Assembly: GCA_002813285.1 (NCBI GenBank)
Contig: PHTZ01000001.1
Coordinates: 248,001-312,000 of the forward strand
Origin: Flavobacteriaceae bacterium MAR_2009_75
GTDB taxonomy: Bacteria; Bacteroidota; Bacteroidia; Flavobacteriales; Flavobacteriaceae
DNA length: 64,000 nucleotides
Direction of reading: 5' to 3'
The position numbers were made by a program, and so were the translations under genes. Below the pieces are notes generated by a model that did not search any database, was not told the DNA's origin, and worked only from the letters and a program-made list of their open reading frames with translations. Of this stretch, positions 39,118-48,458 are shown in pieces. Numbering within the stretch: position 1 is the first letter of the stretch; every line of letters starts with the position of its first letter.

Positions 39118-39351
39118 ATGAGAACCGATAAAGACTTACTCGTAAAGGGAATCAAATTTTTGGCCTATACCGTAGCCTTAATGTTTATGGCCCCTTTTGT
39201 AATTTATCAAGCATTTAAAAATCAAGAAAACATACTGTATTGGCCGGTCTTGGTACTTGGCTTGATTTTAGGAGTCGGCGCCATAGCTATGGGCTTCTAT
39301 AGTATTAAAGTTATTTTAGACTCTTTGTTCGGTTCAAAAAAGGGAAAATAA
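39118..39351 (+). CDS. Small membrane protein, 77 residues (DUF6095-like)
   Basis: A short protein with two hydrophobic segments at about 13-30 and 41-65 and a basic C-terminus (GSKKGK). The start RTDKDLLVKGIKFLAYTVAL and the central loop FKNQENILYW recall the DUF6095 family of flavobacteria, though I cannot confirm it. It follows the DUF4249 gene after 27 bases and might be co-transcribed with it. It converges with the DUF4294 gene with only six bases between the stop codons. Confidence 0.75.
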   Translation: MRTDKDLLVKGIKFLAYTVALMFMAPFVIYQAFKNQENILYWPVLVLGLILGVGAIAMGFYSIKVILDSLFGSKKGK

Positions 39352-39357
39352 TACTAA

Positions 39358-40041
39358 TCAATCCCGCTTTCCCTGTAGAGTCCATTTATTACTGAGTTGA
39401 GCGTAGTCATAATCCAATACCGATTCTTGTCTCTCTAAGCGATACGATGCAAAAGCTCGTTGAAGAATATCCTCTATCAAATAGTCTTCATGAACTTGGT
39501 CAGGGTGAAATTCTTCTTTTAAGCTAATACTGAACATACTGGCCGTCGTGTTGTACCAAAAGGCCCTCCAACCACTGCGAAGCTCTTTAACCAGGTCAAA
39601 ACCAGTCTCACCCGTCTGTCTATAAATAAGCTTCACCAGAATCTGCCCCTCGGTTCGGGTAAGTTTCTTAAGTTCTTCCGAAAATTCTTCTTCAATAAAC
39701 TTCTGTACCTTTTTTGTATACTTCTTTTGGTGCCTTTTCTTCTTTATCGTAGCAATACTATCGTTTAGCTCTACCAACCGTTCCGCAGCCAATTTGGCAT
39801 ATGGGTAGACCTTTATGGTCTTTCTTCTGAGAATATAATAACGTAATTTTTCTTTGTACGAGCCAAACTTGAGTTTTCCGAATAGATAGACTTCATCAAG
39901 GTCGATCGAACTTTTGAATATAGAATCACCTTCGACTATAATCATCTTTTCAGCAACCGAATCCAAAGGCTGTTCTTCTACTTGAGAGAAGCCCAAAGCA
40001 CAAAAAATAAAGAATAAGAAGAAATTAACGGTTTTTTTCAT
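39358..40041 (-). CDS. DUF4294 family exported protein
   Basis: A 227-residue protein with a signal peptide (1-19, ending LGFS). The mature part is highly charged and helical: SIDLDEVYLFGKLKFGSYKEKL, LRRKTIKVYPYAKLAAERL and TEGQILVKLIYRQTGETGFDLVKELRSGW are the conserved blocks of DUF4294, a Bacteroidota family of unknown function. It stands divergent from the M42 peptidase gene, 104 bases apart. This M42 neighbour is common in flavobacteria but gives no mechanistic hint. Confidence 0.88.
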   Translation of the reverse strand: MKKTVNFFLFFIFCALGFSQVEEQPLDSVAEKMIIVEGDSIFKSSIDLDEVYLFGKLKFGSYKEKLRYYILRRKTIKVYPYAKLAAERLVELNDSIATIKKKRHQKKYTKKVQKFIEEEFSEELKKLTRTEGQILVKLIYRQTGETGFDLVKELRSGWRAFWYNTTASMFSISLKEEFHPDQVHEDYLIEDILQRAFASYRLERQESVLDYDYAQLSNKWTLQGKRD

Positions 40042-40119
40042 GGCGGATTTAAATGCAAAAGCCTTGCCAAAATTAACGATAATTACGGCGGGTTATTATT
40101 AATTAAAAGTGAATATCGC

Positions 40120-40127
40120 TAAGTTTG
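40120..40127 (+). promoter_or_regulatory. M42 peptidase gene promoter -7 element
   Basis: TAAGTTTG matches TAnnTTTG exactly, 18 bases before the ATG at 40146. No clear TTG lies at the -33 distance, where the sequence reads GGTTATTATT. Confidence 0.5.
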
Positions 40128-40145
40128 TAGCTAAATCAATTTTAA

Positions 40146-41234
40146 ATGGCTAACAAGAAAATTATCACAAAAAAATCTCTTGAGTTTTTTGAAAAATACT
40201 TGAATAACGCCTCCCCAACTGGTTATGAATGGGAAGGTCAGAAAATATGGATGGAATATCTAAAACCGTACGTCGATACATTTATTACCGACACTTATGG
40301 ATCTGCGGTCGGGGTAATAAATCCTGATGCCAAGTATAAAGTGGTCATTGAAGGGCATTCCGATGAAATTTCTTGGTATGTGAACTACATTACCGATAAC
40401 GGCTTGCTCTATGTGATTCGCAACGGAGGTAGCGACCACCAGATTGCCCCTTCTAAATGGGTTAACATACACACCAAAAACGGAATGGTCAAAGGCATAT
40501 TCGGCTGGCCGGCCATTCACACTCGAGATAAATCGAAGGAAGAAGCACCAAAATTAGATAATATTTTCATCGATATTGGAGCTAAAGATAAAGAGGAAGT
40601 TGAAAAAATGGGGGTTCACGTAGGTTGTGTAATCACTTACCCTGATGAATTTCAAGTATTGAACGAAGATAAATATGTCTGCAGGGCAATTGACAACCGT
40701 GTTGGTGGTTTTATGGTTGCCGAGGTCGCGCGACTTTTACATGAAAACAAGAAAGAACTGCCGTTCGGGCTATATATCACCAATGCCGTACAAGAAGAAA
40801 TCGGTCTTCGCGGTGCTGAGATGATTACCCAGACCATCAAGCCGAATGTCGCCATCATAACCGATGTCTGCCATGATACGACCACACCGATGATCGACAA
40901 GAAAACCCAAGGCCATACCGAAATTGGTTCTGGCCCCGTTATTTCTTATGCCCCTGCGGTACAGAATAAATTGCGCGAACGAATAATTGAAACTGCAGAA
41001 GATAAAAAAATACCTTTTCAGCGTATGGCGGCCTCTAGGGCTACCGGTACCGATACAGATGCTTTTGCCTATAGTAATGGCGGTGTAGCTTCGGCATTGA
41101 TTTCATTGCCTCTCAGGTACATGCACACCACGGTTGAAACAGTTCACCGTGATGATGTGGAAAATGTAATTCGTTTGATTTATGAGACCTTGTTAAACAT
41201 TAAAGAAGGGGAAACCTTCAGCTATTTTGACTAG
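40146..41234 (+). CDS. M42 family metallopeptidase
   Basis: A 362-residue cytoplasmic aminopeptidase of the M42 (glutamyl aminopeptidase/FrvX) group, which form large tetrahedral particles in other organisms. Metal and catalytic residues are seen in VIEGHSDEISW (His, Asp), ICRAIDNRVGG style CRAIDNRVGGF (Asp), NAVQEEIGLRGA (catalytic Glu pair), ITDVCHDTT (Asp) and RYMHTTVE (His). The usual AHMDE box is GHSDE here. It probably trims N-terminal residues of peptides. A terminator begins seven bases after the stop. Confidence 0.94.
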   Translation: MANKKIITKKSLEFFEKYLNNASPTGYEWEGQKIWMEYLKPYVDTFITDTYGSAVGVINPDAKYKVVIEGHSDEISWYVNYITDNGLLYVIRNGGSDHQIAPSKWVNIHTKNGMVKGIFGWPAIHTRDKSKEEAPKLDNIFIDIGAKDKEEVEKMGVHVGCVITYPDEFQVLNEDKYVCRAIDNRVGGFMVAEVARLLHENKKELPFGLYITNAVQEEIGLRGAEMITQTIKPNVAIITDVCHDTTTPMIDKKTQGHTEIGSGPVISYAPAVQNKLRERIIETAEDKKIPFQRMAASRATGTDTDAFAYSNGGVASALISLPLRYMHTTVETVHRDDVENVIRLIYETLLNIKEGETFSYFD

Positions 41235-41241
41235 AACTTAC

Positions 41242-41270
41242 AAATCCTCTCACTCATGGGAGGATTTTTT
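41242..41270 (+). terminator. Terminator after the M42 peptidase gene
   Basis: AAATCCTC (41242-41249) pairs with GAGGATTT (41260-41267), followed by further T residues. It lies inside the space before the Nudix gene and argues against an upstream Nudix start. Confidence 0.75.
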
Positions 41271-41280
41271 ATTTTATTCT

Positions 41281-41829
41281 ATGGATGAATTAATTGATAT
41301 TTTAAATGGTTCGGGAAACAAGACCGGGAAAACCGCAATGAAGTCTGAAGCCCATAAAAATGGATGGTACCACGAATCGGTTCATATTTGGTTTTATACA
41401 AAAAGTGGTCAAATTCTAATTCAGCAACGTGCTAAAAACAAAGAGACCCACCCCCTACTTTGGGATGTTTCAGTGGCCGGTCATATTGGAGCTGGAGAAC
41501 GTATCGAGATTTCTGCGGTGCGAGAAATACAAGAAGAAATTGGATTGAAAATTTCAGAACAGAACCTCGAAAAAATCGGGGTTTTTAAATCTTTTCATCA
41601 GCATTCGGAAATTTTAATCGACCGCGAGTTCAATCATGTTTATCTATGCGAACTAACTTCTCCGATAAGCGAATTGGAAAAACAGGAAAGCGAGGTACAC
41701 GATTTAAAAATGATTCCGTTAATAACTTTTGCGCAAGAGACCTGGGGAATGGCCAATCCGCAAAAATACGTTCCACATGACGTGGAATACTACAAGACCG
41801 TCACAACTGAAATTAAAAAACGATTATAA
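41281..41829 (+). CDS. Nudix hydrolase (isopentenyl diphosphate isomerase-like)
   Basis: A 182-residue protein from the ATG at 41281; an upstream in-frame start at 41227 would run through the preceding terminator. The Nudix box is complete: [23 protein letters not shown] has G-x5-E-x7-REUxEExGU (key part REIQEEIGL). The N-terminal [20 protein letters not shown] resembles the subgroup that includes YfcD and IPP isomerase-like enzymes. It would hydrolyse a nucleoside diphosphate derivative; the substrate is unknown. Its 3' end overlaps the 3' end of hisS on the other strand by six bases. Confidence 0.9.
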   Translation: MDELIDILNGSGNKTGKTAMKSEAHKNGWYHESVHIWFYTKSGQILIQQRAKNKETHPLLWDVSVAGHIGAGERIEISAVREIQEEIGLKISEQNLEKIGVFKSFHQHSEILIDREFNHVYLCELTSPISELEKQESEVHDLKMIPLITFAQETWGMANPQKYVPHDVEYYKTVTTEIKKRL

Positions 41830-43200
41830 GGTTATGATGAACTTTTCGGGGTTGGCTAGCGAATAGGTAGCCTGTTCCCCGCTCTCCATATTTTTGACCA
41901 GAAATTGATTTTCTTCAAGCTCTTTAGATCCCATGGAAATTACATAAGGCACATTTCGGTTATTGGCGTATTTAAATTGCTTCTGTATTTTGGCACTCGA
42001 AGGGTAAATATCGGCCTTTACACCAGACTTTCTAAGTTGGCCCACCAACTTCAATGCGGCCAAAGCTTCCTGTTCTCCAAAATTGAGGCATAGCACCTCT
42101 AAAGACCTATCAATTGCTTCTGGGAAAAGCTCAAGCTCTTCCAATACCAAATAAATACGATCCAGCCCAAATGAAATACCAACACCACTAACATCTTTTA
42201 AACCGAAAATTCCGGTAAGGTCATCATAGCGACCGCCTCCGCCGATAGATCCCATTTTCACACCGCTAGGTGCGGCAACCTCAAAAATAGCGCCTGTATA
42301 ATAGTTGAGTCCACGAGCCAAGGTAACATCTATTGCCAATCGGGCCGATTGTAGCCCTAAGTTTTCAATATTCTCAACTATAAATTTCAATTCTTCTACA
42401 CCTTTAGTGCCTATTTCGGAATCTGCCAATAGAGTTTGGAGTGCTTCTAGCTGTTCTAAATTGCTTCCTGACAGCGAAAATAATGGCTCTACCTTAGCAA
42501 TCGCTTCAGCGGTAAGACCTCTTTCCGCCATCTCTTTTTTGACTCCATCCTCACCAATTTTATCCAATTTATCCAAGGCTACCGTAAAATCGATCAAGAG
42601 ATCTTGAGCCCCGATAACTTCCGCTATACCTGAAAGAATCTTGCGGTTGTTCATTTTAATGGTGACCCCCTCCAACTTCAACTCGGTAAAAACGGCATCA
42701 TACAACTGTACCAGTTCGATTTCTTGAAGTAAAGAGTTAGAGCCGACTACATCGGCATCACACTGGTAAAACTCACGAAAACGCCCTTTCTGAGGCCTAT
42801 CGGCACGCCATACGGGTTGAATCTGATAGCGTTTAAAAGGGAAGTCGATTTCATTTTGATGCATGACTACATAGCGCGCAAAGGGCACCGTTAAATCGTA
42901 GCGGAGCGCTTTTTCTGAGATTATAGGCGTAATTTTTCCTGAATCTTTAGCAGAGTAAGTAGCCTCATCTACCTTTTTCAAATAATCCCCAGAGTTTAAA
43001 ATTTTGAAAATTAAGCGATCACCTTCATCTCCATACTTACCCATAAGGGTCTCGGAATTTTCAAAAGATGGAGTTTCTATAGGTTGAAAACCAAATGTTT
43101 CAAAATGCTTTTTTACTACATTGAAAATATAATTACGCTTGGTAACTTCCGAAGGGGTAAAATCTCGGGTTCCTTTAGGTATGCTTGGTTTTTGGGCCAT
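41824..43200 (-). CDS. hisS: Histidyl-tRNA synthetase
   Basis: A class II aminoacyl-tRNA synthetase of 458 residues. Motif 1 is near the N-terminus ([12 protein letters not shown]), motif 2 contains [13 protein letters not shown], the histidine-binding motif is [15 protein letters not shown], and motif 3 has [10 protein letters not shown] with [11 protein letters not shown]. The C-terminal anticodon-binding domain runs from about 365 to the end. All motifs are complete. It is transcribed divergently from nothing close: the DUF6495 gene lies 86 bases upstream on the same strand and may be co-transcribed. Confidence 0.98.
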   Translation of the reverse strand: MAQKPSIPKGTRDFTPSEVTKRNYIFNVVKKHFETFGFQPIETPSFENSETLMGKYGDEGDRLIFKILNSGDYLKKVDEATYSAKDSGKITPIISEKALRYDLTVPFARYVVMHQNEIDFPFKRYQIQPVWRADRPQKGRFREFYQCDADVVGSNSLLQEIELVQLYDAVFTELKLEGVTIKMNNRKILSGIAEVIGAQDLLIDFTVALDKLDKIGEDGVKKEMAERGLTAEAIAKVEPLFSLSGSNLEQLEALQTLLADSEIGTKGVEELKFIVENIENLGLQSARLAIDVTLARGLNYYTGAIFEVAAPSGVKMGSIGGGGRYDDLTGIFGLKDVSGVGISFGLDRIYLVLEELELFPEAIDRSLEVLCLNFGEQEALAALKLVGQLRKSGVKADIYPSSAKIQKQFKYANNRNVPYVISMGSKELEENQFLVKNMESGEQATYSLANPEKFIITL

Positions 43201-43286
43201 GAAAAAGTTAGTTGAATGGAAATACCTTTAAATCGATTCGAAGATCAATACCGGTACCTGAAGTAAATAATCGGGCAAATATCGAT

Positions 43287-43757
43287 TTAATTAATGATTT
43301 TGTCAAACCATTGGAACAATTCACCTTTAGTGATGACCGCCCCTTGTTGTATCAATTGAAACTTGTCGAGATTTTTATCTTCGGAATATGCTTTTGATGC
43401 CGTAAGATATTCGACAAAATCAGATTGCCAATTTTTTTTGAACCAAGAGAAACCTATCTCGGTCTTTAAATCGATTTCAGGGTTCATCACCTTTACCGAT
43501 ACTAACTTCATTTCTTTATCGGTCAAATGGAAAAGGTGCATTTGCTTTTCAGAAATGTTCTCTAAATAAGAGACTTTACTTAGAACGCCCTCCCAGACCA
43601 AATCGCTGAATACATCAATTTCATCTTCGGCAACCTCGGGTTTGTTAGTCTTTATATCTTGCCATTCATCAGCTGTAATTGACTGGGTTGCCAAAAAGTT
43701 GATAAACTCTGGATGCAACTCTTCGAGTTGCTGTTTTGTAAGCCTTGAATATTTCAT
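43287..43757 (-). CDS. DUF6495 family protein
   Basis: A 156-residue acidic cytoplasmic protein with no signal peptide or membrane segment. The pattern MKYSRLTKQQLEELHPEFI, ITADEWQDIK, EIDVFSDLVWEGVLSKVSYL and the end GAVITKGELFQWFDKII is that of DUF6495, a small family restricted to Bacteroidota and usually next to hisS. The function is unknown. The conserved neighbour suggests a link to translation or a housekeeping role, which is inference only. Confidence 0.85.
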   Translation of the reverse strand: MKYSRLTKQQLEELHPEFINFLATQSITADEWQDIKTNKPEVAEDEIDVFSDLVWEGVLSKVSYLENISEKQMHLFHLTDKEMKLVSVKVMNPEIDLKTEIGFSWFKKNWQSDFVEYLTASKAYSEDKNLDKFQLIQQGAVITKGELFQWFDKIIN

Positions 43758-43762
43758 TTTGC

Positions 43763-43798
43763 AAAAATAAAAAGGGCATACGAAACGTATGCCCTTTT
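43763..43798 (-). terminator. Terminator of the Oar-like TonB receptor gene
   Basis: AAAAGGGCATACG (43770-43782) pairs perfectly with CGTATGCCCTTTT (43786-43798) across a three-base loop. On the minus strand it is followed by a T-rich tract, and it ends the receptor gene just before the DUF6495 start. Confidence 0.9.
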
Positions 43799-43817
43799 CT
43801 AAGAATTTTATCGGTTA

Positions 43818-46800
43818 TTAGAAAATATATCTAAGACCAAATTGCATTTGCCATCTAGAGAATAAACTGGAATCGTATACAAAGGTCTCAGTCAGTTGAT
43901 TATTGAAGGTGTAAGTAGGTACGTTGTTGTCATCTACCGTAACTGATAATGGATTCAGACTGTTCGGTTGCTGAATAACTCCCCAATCGCTATTTAACAA
44001 GTTTCCAAAATTGAGAATGTCAATACTGAATTGAACTGTATGTGTTTTATCAGCAGACACATTGAACCGGTAATCTTGCAAAAATTTGACATCCCACTTT
44101 CCTCTCCATGGTGCTAGCGCACCATATCTATCAAAGTATTGCCCTCTATTGTCACTCATATAATCATCTTGCTGAATAAACTGCTCGAAAGCTTCTGCTT
44201 GACCAGCACCAGAAAACTGCATCTGTGAAACTTCAGCAGCTGTAGGAATGTACAGTAGGTCATTGTTTTGAAACGAACTATCGTTATTGATGTTACCTGC
44301 ATATGTATAATTGAACCTGCCACCTTGGGCATACTCAAAGAAAGTCGAAATCGTAGTAGACCATTCATTGTTTCCGCCATAATTAAACTGCTTTGCCGCA
44401 GCACCGATTACCCTATGGGTATCGCCATATTTTGAGTACGATAAAACATCTTGGTTGGCATTACCTAGATTGGGGTTGAAATCAAAAGCATCACCTGTAA
44501 TTTCAGCCTCAATAGAATTCACATCTTGCGCATTCAAGTAGTTATAGGCTACACTGGCATAAAGACCATTATCAAAATTCTTTTGGGCTTTTAAAGATGC
44601 GTTCCAGATTCTTCCTTTATCGGAATTTGTAAATACATAAGCGTTGGTTGCTCCTCCAAACTCATTCAATGACCTATCACCTGGTTGATATACAGGTCTG
44701 TTATCTACACCTTGCAAAGTACCTGAAGGGCTATTTAAGCCCCAGTTTTGAACATGTGCACCATTAATATCTTTAGTGTACGATACATCCGCCGTTAAAA
44801 TAATTCCGTTCTCAAACCTATGGTCTGCACCTATATTGGTACGCCATACTTGTGGCCATTTAAAATCTGGGTCAACAATCTGATAGAAGAAAAAGTCTAC
44901 TGCCTGCACTTGATTACCTAACCACACAAATGGAAATCGACCTGTAAAGATTCCGGTACCGCCACGTACTTGAGTAGTGTTCTCACCTTTTACGTCCCAA
45001 TTGAAGCCGAGTCGAGGGGATATAAGAAAATCATTATTCGGCAAGGTAGTAGAGTCAAGATTAGTCGATTCTCCTGTTTCAGGATCAAAGTATTCAATAC
45101 CTGGTTGATAGGTTCCATCAGGAAAAGCCCCTCCCTTACGTTCAATATTTTCTCTTATCTTATCTTCTGTGTCAAAATAAAGTGGTTTGTCGAAACGAAT
45201 ACCATAAGTGATTTTAAATTCTTCATTGATATTCCAGTCATCTTGAATGTAAAGACCTAATTGACCTACATTGGTTTCGGCCAGAGCCCACCCCCCTGGA
45301 GTACCATCGGCAGATTGGTTGTTATTGGCGAAAGTTGCTTCAGCACCCTGAATTAGATTATCGATAAGCCCACCGGGTTGAGCATTGGCCAAAAATTCGT
45401 CGACGTCAGCAAAATTTCTATCGAAATCACCTCCCAAAGGAAAACCAAAAGTACCTCCGTAAACCCCTAGATTAAAAGAGTTGTCAAATTGAAATTTTTC
45501 AAAAGCGACACCTGCCGTTAAAGTATGATTACCAATGAAATAGTTAAAGTTGTTCGTTACCTGAAAAACTTTCTGATCTAGTTTATTGTTAATCGAAAAA
45601 GGCTCATGACCCGCCACAATATAGTTACTCAAATCTCCCCCTTGAATAATAATACTCGGCGCTGGAGATGAAAAAGGGGTTCTAAAATCATCGAAGTGTG
45701 AATACCCAACTTGAAGTTTGTTTGTTGCATTAGCACCAAATGTAGAGTTCAGCTCAAGCTGAAACGACTGAAGGTTGTTATTAATTTCATAACCCGAATT
45801 CTCAAACTGTAATATTTGAGCACTTGGCCCTCGAACACCAATTGCCGTAGGGTGAGCAGGCTTTTCTTTAGAAGAATCTAAAAAGTTATAGATTACGGCT
45901 AAGCGGTGGTCATCATTGATATTCCAATCCAATTTCAAAATACCTTTAGTAGACTCAGCTCCATATGTAAACCCCTCATATCTACCAGTATCATACCCTA
46001 AACCGGCTAAAGCAGACTGTACAGCTATCAGGTCACTTTCCAGTACCCTAGACTCATTAATGGCACCTGAACCTGTATTGGGTACCCAACCATTAGTTCC
46101 TAAATCATCTCTCTGATCTCTCTCAAAATTAGCAAAGAAAAAAAGTTTGTTTTTTACAATAGGCCCACCAATACTGACCCCGTATTGATTTTGTTTCAGG
46201 TCTGGTTTTACCACATCTTCCCCTCTGATCTTACCGCCCGTAAGGCTTTCATTTCTGAAAAAACCATAGACACTACCGTGAAACTCATTGGTTCCACTTT
46301 TTGTAACTGCATTGACGGTTGCACCTGTAAACCCGGATTGTGTTACGTCGTATGGAGCCAACGATACTTGAATCTGGTCAATGGCATCCAATGAAATGGG
46401 CTGCGAACTTGTTTGACCACCAGGCCCAGGAGCATCCAATCCGAATGGATTACCAAAGAAAGACCCATCTAAAGAAAAGTTATTGTATTGATCATTTCGA
46501 CCTCCAAAAGATAGTCCGCCACCACCCGTTGTACCTGAGGCACTTGGTTCTAATCTTGTGAAATCTTCCGCAGATCTCGATATTGTTGGTAGTTTAGTTA
46601 GCTCTCTTCTACCCACACTAGTCTCCGCTCCCGTACGGTCACTTCCAAAGGTGCCACCCCTATCTGAAATTACAACCACTTCATCAAGAGCTTGACTTTC
46701 GGTCTGTAAGGCAATATCTACCGTGAACGTTTTACCTAAAGAAAGGTAAATATCATTGAGTACCTGTTCTTTAAAGCCAACATAAGATATAGTAACTTGA

Positions 46801-47024
46801 TACGGACCGCCAACTCTCATGTTCAGCATTTTAAAAAGTCCGTATTCATTGGTAATTGAACCATACTTGGTTCCGGTTGGCATATGCACGGCCACTGCAT
46901 TGGCACCGAGCAAGGGCAGGCCTTGGTCGTCAACGACCGTACCTGACATGTTTGATGTGGTAACCTGCGCCGAGGTTGCGAGGCCTACGAGCATCAAAAA
47001 TGCAAATAGGTAAATTTTTTTCAT
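43818..47024 (-). CDS. Oar-like TonB-dependent outer membrane receptor
   Basis: A 1068-residue protein. The signal peptide ends near residue 19 (LATSAQ). A carboxypeptidase-like regulatory domain (about 22-110; MSGTVVDDQGLPLLGANAVAV, YQVTISYVGFKEQVLND) is followed by a plug-like region (about 125-245; FGGRNDQYNNFSLDGSFFG, GFTGATVNAVTKSGTNEFHG) and a very large barrel ending in RYIF. The plug motif VTKSGTNEFHGS and the length are characteristic of Oar proteins, first described in Myxococcus and involved in adhesion, signalling or protein export. The substrate is unknown and no accessory lipoprotein is adjacent. It is monocistronic. Confidence 0.95.
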   Translation of the reverse strand: MKKIYLFAFLMLVGLATSAQVTTSNMSGTVVDDQGLPLLGANAVAVHMPTGTKYGSITNEYGLFKMLNMRVGGPYQVTISYVGFKEQVLNDIYLSLGKTFTVDIALQTESQALDEVVVISDRGGTFGSDRTGAETSVGRRELTKLPTISRSAEDFTRLEPSASGTTGGGGLSFGGRNDQYNNFSLDGSFFGNPFGLDAPGPGGQTSSQPISLDAIDQIQVSLAPYDVTQSGFTGATVNAVTKSGTNEFHGSVYGFFRNESLTGGKIRGEDVVKPDLKQNQYGVSIGGPIVKNKLFFFANFERDQRDDLGTNGWVPNTGSGAINESRVLESDLIAVQSALAGLGYDTGRYEGFTYGAESTKGILKLDWNINDDHRLAVIYNFLDSSKEKPAHPTAIGVRGPSAQILQFENSGYEINNNLQSFQLELNSTFGANATNKLQVGYSHFDDFRTPFSSPAPSIIIQGGDLSNYIVAGHEPFSINNKLDQKVFQVTNNFNYFIGNHTLTAGVAFEKFQFDNSFNLGVYGGTFGFPLGGDFDRNFADVDEFLANAQPGGLIDNLIQGAEATFANNNQSADGTPGGWALAETNVGQLGLYIQDDWNINEEFKITYGIRFDKPLYFDTEDKIRENIERKGGAFPDGTYQPGIEYFDPETGESTNLDSTTLPNNDFLISPRLGFNWDVKGENTTQVRGGTGIFTGRFPFVWLGNQVQAVDFFFYQIVDPDFKWPQVWRTNIGADHRFENGIILTADVSYTKDINGAHVQNWGLNSPSGTLQGVDNRPVYQPGDRSLNEFGGATNAYVFTNSDKGRIWNASLKAQKNFDNGLYASVAYNYLNAQDVNSIEAEITGDAFDFNPNLGNANQDVLSYSKYGDTHRVIGAAAKQFNYGGNNEWSTTISTFFEYAQGGRFNYTYAGNINNDSSFQNNDLLYIPTAAEVSQMQFSGAGQAEAFEQFIQQDDYMSDNRGQYFDRYGALAPWRGKWDVKFLQDYRFNVSADKTHTVQFSIDILNFGNLLNSDWGVIQQPNSLNPLSVTVDDNNVPTYTFNNQLTETFVYDSSLFSRWQMQFGLRYIF

Positions 47025-47061
47025 AATAACGGTTTTGAGTTAATTTATTGTAAAACTAATT

Positions 47062-47092
47062 CAAAAAAAAAGAGCTATGCACGCATAGCTCT
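47062..47092 (-). terminator. Terminator of the rpsF-rpsR-rplI operon
   Basis: AGAGCTATGC (47071-47080) pairs with GCATAGCTCT (47083-47092) across a two-base loop. On the minus strand it is followed by a run of T residues. Confidence 0.88.
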
Positions 47093-47119
47093 CAAAAGTT
47101 ATTATTGATTATTAACCGA

Positions 47120-47572
47120 CTATTTCTGCTCGGCGACAACTTCAAAATCAAATTGCACATTCACTTCACGATGTAAACGAATGTCAGCAGTATATGGCCC
47201 TGCCCTTTTGATGGCACCACCTTTAATGCTAATGAATTTCTTGTCGATTTCATGACCTTCTTTAGCCAATACATCAACTAAATCAGAAGCTGTCACAGAT
47301 CCGAAAAGCTTATCACCGGCACCAACTTTAGCTGGTATCTTAACATCTAGCTTAGCCAAACCTTCAGCTGTTTTATTAGCCGCATCAACTACTTTCTTCT
47401 CTTTATGAGCTCTTTGTCTTAAGTTCTCTTCAAGAACCTTTTTCGCAGAAGGTGTAGCCATTGTTGCCATACCTCTTGGAATAAGGAAATTTCTACCATA
47501 ACCGTTCTTCACTGTCACAACATCATCTTTAAAGCCCAAATGCTCTACGTCTTGTCTTAATATAAGTTCCAT
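47120..47572 (-). CDS. rplI: 50S ribosomal protein L9
   Basis: A 150-residue protein. The N-terminal domain has MELILRQDVEHLGFKDDVVTVKNGYGRNFLIPRG with its key part GYGRNFLIPRG, which binds 23S rRNA; a long connecting helix and the C-terminal domain (KLFGSVTASDLVDVL; HREVNVQFDFEVV) follow. It is the third gene of the S6-S18-L9 operon, 12 bases after rpsR. Confidence 0.99.
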   Translation of the reverse strand: MELILRQDVEHLGFKDDVVTVKNGYGRNFLIPRGMATMATPSAKKVLEENLRQRAHKEKKVVDAANKTAEGLAKLDVKIPAKVGAGDKLFGSVTASDLVDVLAKEGHEIDKKFISIKGGAIKRAGPYTADIRLHREVNVQFDFEVVAEQK

Positions 47573-47584
47573 CTCGCTTTAAAT

Positions 47585-47881
47585 TTATTTTAGTAGATCG
47601 CCTACATATGGCATTAAAGCCAAGTGACGTGCTCTTTTTACCGCTTGAGCCACTTTGCGTTGGTACTTCAAAGAAGTTCCTGTAAGTCTTCTTGGTAACA
47701 ATTTACCTTGTTCGTTTACCAATTTCATCAAGAAATCTGGATCTTTGTAATCGATATACTTGATACCTGACTTCTTGAAACGACAGTACTTCTTTTTAGT
47801 ATTCGTTTCAATGTTCAATGGGGTCAAATAACGGATTTCCCCATCCTTTTTACCTTTTGCTTGCTGTTGTAATGTTGCCAT
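47585..47881 (-). CDS. rpsR: 30S ribosomal protein S18
   Basis: A 98-residue protein with the conserved [38 protein letters not shown] and [14 protein letters not shown]. The N-terminus is about 20 residues longer than in E. coli, as is normal in Bacteroidota. It lies five bases after rpsF and binds S6 in the platform of the small subunit. No ssb or priB gene is inserted in this operon. Confidence 0.99.
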   Translation of the reverse strand: MATLQQQAKGKKDGEIRYLTPLNIETNTKKKYCRFKKSGIKYIDYKDPDFLMKLVNEQGKLLPRRLTGTSLKYQRKVAQAVKRARHLALMPYVGDLLK

Positions 47882-47886
47882 AATAC

Positions 47887-48225
47887 TTACGCTTTAGCTT
47901 TTAACCTAGTTCTTCTTTTTTCTGCCCACTCGATAGCGTGCTTGTCTAATTTTACGGTCAAAAACCGCATAATTCGCTCGTCTCTCTTGAACTCTTGCTC
48001 GTAAGGAGCAACAACTTCACCAGTTGCGGTAAACTCGAACAAGTGGTAAAAACCACTTTTTTTGTGCTGTATGGCATAGGCCAATTTTTTAAGCCCCCAG
48101 TTTTCTTTGGAGACCATTTTGGCGCCATTGTTAATTAAGAAATCTTCAAATTTCTTAACTGTTTCCGCTATCTGATCATCAGAAAGCACGGGATTCAAAA
48201 TGAAAACAGTTTCGTAATGGTTCAT
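47887..48225 (-). CDS. rpsF: 30S ribosomal protein S6
   Basis: A 112-residue protein beginning [18 protein letters not shown], with [27 protein letters not shown] and [19 protein letters not shown]. These are the S6 signature segments. It is the first gene of the operon and has a strong promoter 25-55 bases upstream. Confidence 0.99.
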   Translation of the reverse strand: MNHYETVFILNPVLSDDQIAETVKKFEDFLINNGAKMVSKENWGLKKLAYAIQHKKSGFYHLFEFTATGEVVAPYEQEFKRDERIMRFLTVKLDKHAIEWAEKRRTRLKAKA

Positions 48226-48247
48226 AAATGTATATTTTTTAGGAGCG

Positions 48248-48278
48248 CAAAAGTAAGAATATTTATGACACTTTACAA
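48248..48278 (-). promoter_or_regulatory. rpsF operon promoter
   Basis: On the minus strand TTG (48278-48276) is followed after 20 bases by TACTTTTG (48255-48248), a perfect -7 element. Spacing and elements match the consensus. The predicted leader is about 20 bases. Confidence 0.75.
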
Positions 48279-48458
48279 GAAAACGGAAATTTCTTCGTTA
48301 TAGATTGGTAACCCAGAAAAAATCGAACTTAACCAAATCTTAACCAATGTTCATTACAAGATACACACAAAACATGACGATCTTTACACATTTAGTTGCT
48401 GTTTAACGTCATTTTTTAGTATTTTGTCGATGATTTAACCCCACAAATCGACCCGTTT

